Origin: JANQOH01 sp965243325
Lineage (GTDB): Bacteria; Pseudomonadota; Alphaproteobacteria; UBA7887
Length of the DNA stretch: 64,000 nt
NCBI GenBank assembly: GCA_965243325.1
Contig: CBDEUQ010000003.1
Span: 682,001-746,000, forward strand
Direction: 5' to 3'
Shown: positions 61,684 through 64,000 of the stretch, one piece after another
How positions within the stretch are numbered: the stretch's first letter is position 1
How the letters are laid out: every line of letters begins with the position of its first letter
Made by a program: the position numbers and the translations under genes
The notes under the pieces: generated by a model
What the model was told of the DNA's origin: nothing
What the model saw: only the letters and a program-made list of their open reading frames with translations
Databases searched by the model: none

Positions 61684-62796
61684 ATGGCGCGCAACAGGAA
61701 GCTGCTGCTGCTGCCGGGCGACGGCATCGGCCCGGAAGTCATGAACGAGACCCGCAAGGTCATCGACTGGCTCGGCGAGCGTGAGGCGGTCAGCTTCGAG
61801 ACCGAGGAAGCGCTCGCGGGCGGCGCCTCGTACGACGCCTACGGCACGCCGCTCACCGACGCGACGATGGACCTCGCGCTGGAGGCCGACGCGGTGCTGT
61901 TCGGCTCCGTCGGCGGCCCCAAGTGGGACGAGCTCGATTTCGCGGTGAAGCCGGAGCGCGGCCTCCTGCGCCTGCGCAAGGACATGGACCTGTTCGCCAA
62001 CCTGCGCCCGGCGACGGTGTTCGAGCCGCTGGCCGAGGCCTCGACGCTGAAGCCCGAGGTGGTGCGCGGGCTCGACATCATGATCGTGCGCGAGCTGACC
62101 GGCGGCATCTACTTCGGCGAGCCGCGCGGCGTCGAGACGCGCGCCGACGGGACGCGCCGCGGCGTCAACACCGAGGTCTACACGACGCCGGAGGTCGAGC
62201 GCGTCGGGCGCGTCGCCTTTGAGCTCGCACGCAAGCGGCGCAACCTCGTCCACTCGGTCGAGAAGGCCAACGTGATGGAGAGCGGCCAGATGTGGCGCGA
62301 GGACATGCAGGCGCTGCACGACCGCGAGTACGCCGACGTGGAGCTCCGCCACATGTACGCCGACAACGCCGCGATGCAGCTCGTGCGCGCGCCGGCGCAG
62401 TTCGACGTGATGGTCGCCGGCAACCTGTTCGCCGACATCCTGTCGGACTGCGCCGCCATGCTCACCGGCTCGCTCGGCATGCTGCCATCGGCGAGCCTCG
62501 GCGCCGCGGACGAGACGGGCCGGCGGCGGGCGCTGTACGAGCCGGTGCACGGCTCGGCGCCCGACATCGCCGGCGAGAGCAAGGCCAACCCGATCGCCAT
62601 GCTCGCGTCGTTCGCGATGATGCTGCGCTACTCTTTCGACCTGGCCGCGGAAGCGGACCTCGTCGAGGCCGCGATCCTCAAGACGCTGGCCGACGGCACG
62701 CGGACGGCGGACATCGTCCAGGACGGCATGACCGCGGTCTCCACCGCGGCGATGGGCGAGGCGGTTATCGGCGCCCTCGAAACCCTGACGGCGTGA
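61684..62796 (+). CDS. leuB: 3-isopropylmalate dehydrogenase
   Basis: 370 residues, the NAD-dependent third step of leucine synthesis. Motifs: LLLPGDGIGPEV, the RLRKDMDLFANLRP substrate loop, ELTGGIYFGEPRG, DNAAMQLVRAPAQFDVMVAG and PVHGSAPDIAG. ATG 61684. Its last 32 bases overlap the opposite-strand DUF962 gene. Confidence 0.97.
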   Translation: MARNRKLLLLPGDGIGPEVMNETRKVIDWLGEREAVSFETEEALAGGASYDAYGTPLTDATMDLALEADAVLFGSVGGPKWDELDFAVKPERGLLRLRKDMDLFANLRPATVFEPLAEASTLKPEVVRGLDIMIVRELTGGIYFGEPRGVETRADGTRRGVNTEVYTTPEVERVGRVAFELARKRRNLVHSVEKANVMESGQMWREDMQALHDREYADVELRHMYADNAAMQLVRAPAQFDVMVAGNLFADILSDCAAMLTGSLGMLPSASLGAADETGRRRALYEPVHGSAPDIAGESKANPIAMLASFAMMLRYSFDLAAEADLVEAAILKTLADGTRTADIVQDGMTAVSTAAMGEAVIGALETLTA

Positions 62797-63118
62797 TCCC
62801 GTGGCGCGCGAGCTCCGGCGCGAGACGGCCGGTCGCCGCCAGCGCAAGCATGCGGAAGTCGCTGACGAACGACCAGAGCGGATAGCCGAAGGTGGCCGGC
62901 TTGTTGCGCTCGATACGGAAATGGCCGACCCAGGCGAAGGCGTAGCCGGCGACCAGCGCCGCCGGCAGCAGGCGCCAGTCGGCCAGGATCGCGGCGGCGG
63001 CGAGCAGGGCGAGCCCGAGGCTGCTGCCGAGGTAGTGCAGGGCGCGGTTGACGGGGTGGCTGTGCTCCGCGAGGTAGTGCGGCCAGAAGTCAGCGTAGCG
63101 GCTGCATTCCGGAACCAT
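62765..63118 (-). CDS. DUF962 / Mpo1-like membrane protein
   Basis: 117 residues from ATG 63118. The pattern YADFWPHYLAEHSHPVNRALHYLGSSLG, two hydrophobic stretches and HFRIERNKPATFGYPLWSF match the DUF962 family, related to the yeast dioxygenase Mpo1 that acts in phytosphingosine alpha-oxidation. The histidines (HYLAEHSHP, LHYLG, HFxxE) are the likely metal ligands. It overlaps leuB tail-to-tail, which argues that its C-terminal residues are not critical. Confidence 0.88.
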   Translation of the reverse strand: MVPECSRYADFWPHYLAEHSHPVNRALHYLGSSLGLALLAAAAILADWRLLPAALVAGYAFAWVGHFRIERNKPATFGYPLWSFVSDFRMLALAATGRLAPELARHGITPSGFRGRR

Positions 63119-63179
63119 CGGCGTTTCTCCTTCACGCCACCATAGCACGGAGGCCGCGCCGGCGCGCGGCGGCAAGCGG

Positions 63180-64000
63180 ATGGGTTATCGCATCGCCGTG
63201 GCGGGCGCCACGGGCAACGTCGGGCGGGAGATCCTCGCCATCCTCGCCGAGCGCGAGTTCCCGGTCGACGAAGTGTTCGCGCTGGCGTCCGACCGCTCGA
63301 CCGGGCGCGAGGTGTCGTTCGGCGACAACGAGGTCCTCACGGTCCGGCCCCTGGACACGTTCGACTTCGAGGGGGTCGACCTCGGGCTGTTCTCGCCGGG
63401 GGCGAAGGTGTCCGACATCTACGCACCGGTCGCCGCGGCGGCGGGGTGCGTCGTCATCGACAACACCTCGCGCTTCCGCATGGAGCCCGACGTGCCGCTC
63501 GTCGTTCCCGAAGTCAATCCGGAGGCGCTCGCCGGGTTCCGCGAGCACAACATCGTCGCCAACCCCAACTGCTCGACCATCCAGATGGTCATGGCGCTGA
63601 AGCCGCTGCACGACATCGCGCGCGTCCGGCGCGTGGTCGTCGCCACCTACCAGTCGGTCTCGGGCGCCGGCAAGGCGGCGATGGACGAGCTGTTCGACCA
63701 GACGCGCAAGATCTACTTCCAGGAAGAGCACGCGCCCGAGGCGTTCTCGCGCCGCATCGCCTTCAACGCCATCCCCCACATCGACCGCTTCGCCGACGAC
63801 GGCTCGACCGGCGAGGAGCGCAAGATGATGCAGGAGACGCAGAAGATCCTCGATCCCGAAATCGTCGTTTCGGCGACGTGCGTGCGCGTCCCGGTGTTCG
63901 TCGGCCACGCGGAAGCGATCAACGTCGAGTTCGACACCCCGATCGGCGCGGAGGAGGCGCGCGACGCCCTGCGGCAGGCGCCGGGAATCCAGGTGATCGA
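63180..64000 (+). CDS. asd: Aspartate-semialdehyde dehydrogenase (3' end outside window)
   Basis: About 273 residues seen. The NADP-binding start is IAVAGATGNVGREILAIL. The catalytic Cys is in NIVANPNCSTIQMVMAL, with the conserved VATYQSVSGAGKAAMDEL, IPHIDRFADDGSTGEE and VSATCVRVPVFVGHAEAINV. Common precursor step for lysine, threonine and methionine. ATG 63180 lies 61 bases from the divergent DUF962 start. The leuCDB-asd order is usual in Rhodospirillales. Confidence 0.96.
   Translation, partial: MGYRIAVAGATGNVGREILAILAEREFPVDEVFALASDRSTGREVSFGDNEVLTVRPLDTFDFEGVDLGLFSPGAKVSDIYAPVAAAAGCVVIDNTSRFRMEPDVPLVVPEVNPEALAGFREHNIVANPNCSTIQMVMALKPLHDIARVRRVVVATYQSVSGAGKAAMDELFDQTRKIYFQEEHAPEAFSRRIAFNAIPHIDRFADDGSTGEERKMMQETQKILDPEIVVSATCVRVPVFVGHAEAINVEFDTPIGAEEARDALRQAPGIQVI

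Overview
The window is very G+C-rich, gene-dense chromosomal DNA that reads as an alphaproteobacterium, most likely Rhodospirillales-like. The evidence is gene order. At the left is corC-like/ybeY/phoH/miaB/acyltransferase/GNAT/fur; at the right is ffh-rpsP-rimM-trmD-rplS-leuC-leuD-leuB-asd. Start codons are often GTG or TTG with stop/start overlaps. The species cannot be named from the sequence. Several decayed genes, three insertion sequences and an isolated phage-tail block show that the genome has been rearranged and eroded.

Layout. (1) 1-8,430, minus strand: RNA-processing and membrane-lipid operon (CBS-domain CorC-like protein, YbeY, PhoH, MiaB, an OlsA-like and an OlsB-like acyltransferase for ornithine lipids, Fur-family regulator). 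An intact IS256-family element with an 8-bp target duplication sits just behind the fur promoter, followed by ribA. (2) 8,647-20,132: a mixed region with an orphan TRAP binding protein of TakP type, N-formylglutamate amidohydrolase, a dead histidine kinase, a LysR regulator, a dead topA fragment, a 1,108-residue Calx-beta autotransporter-like adhesin, a GFA enzyme coupled to a small conserved ORF, a broken IS1595 transposase behind a near-consensus promoter, and a low-G+C toxin-antitoxin pair (MerR-HTH/DUF433 plus DUF5615 PIN-like). (3) 20,133-22,427: a penicillin-acylase lipoprotein. (4) 22,511-34,592: a lambda-order siphovirus-like tail cluster with no head, packaging, integration or lysis genes. 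It holds the tube, a G/GT chaperone pair with a predicted -1 frameshift, a short tape measure, M/L/K-like proteins, and an I/J-like protein that is frameshifted and appears internally deleted. A REP hairpin inside it is split by an IS4-family element with a 10-bp duplication. (5) 34,593-48,281: metabolic and accessory genes (amidohydrolase, orphan DNA methyltransferase, SDR, HpcH/HpaI aldolase, ABC binding protein, ilvB, miaA, tandem CaiB/BaiF CoA-transferase, TbpB-like lipoprotein). (6) 48,282-55,899: a three-domain single-chain acyl-CoA carboxylase and an RND/MFP efflux pair. (7) 56,089-64,000: conserved translation/secretion genes followed by leucine synthesis and asd (cut by the window end).

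Two themes stand out. The first is the tail island. Its chaperone region carries a T_TTT_TTC slippery heptamer at exactly the position and phase needed to read into the -1 frame, but the tip protein is damaged, so the island looks like a decaying tail remnant rather than a working particle. The second is a repeated insertion signature. At three places (near 24.0/24.9 kb, 34.6/34.95 kb and 42.7/43.05 kb) a short segment, carrying a small gene or a relic, lies between two imperfect direct copies of the adjoining gene's edge. Neither IS ends nor inverted repeats are visible there, which suggests a common duplication-plus-insertion process.
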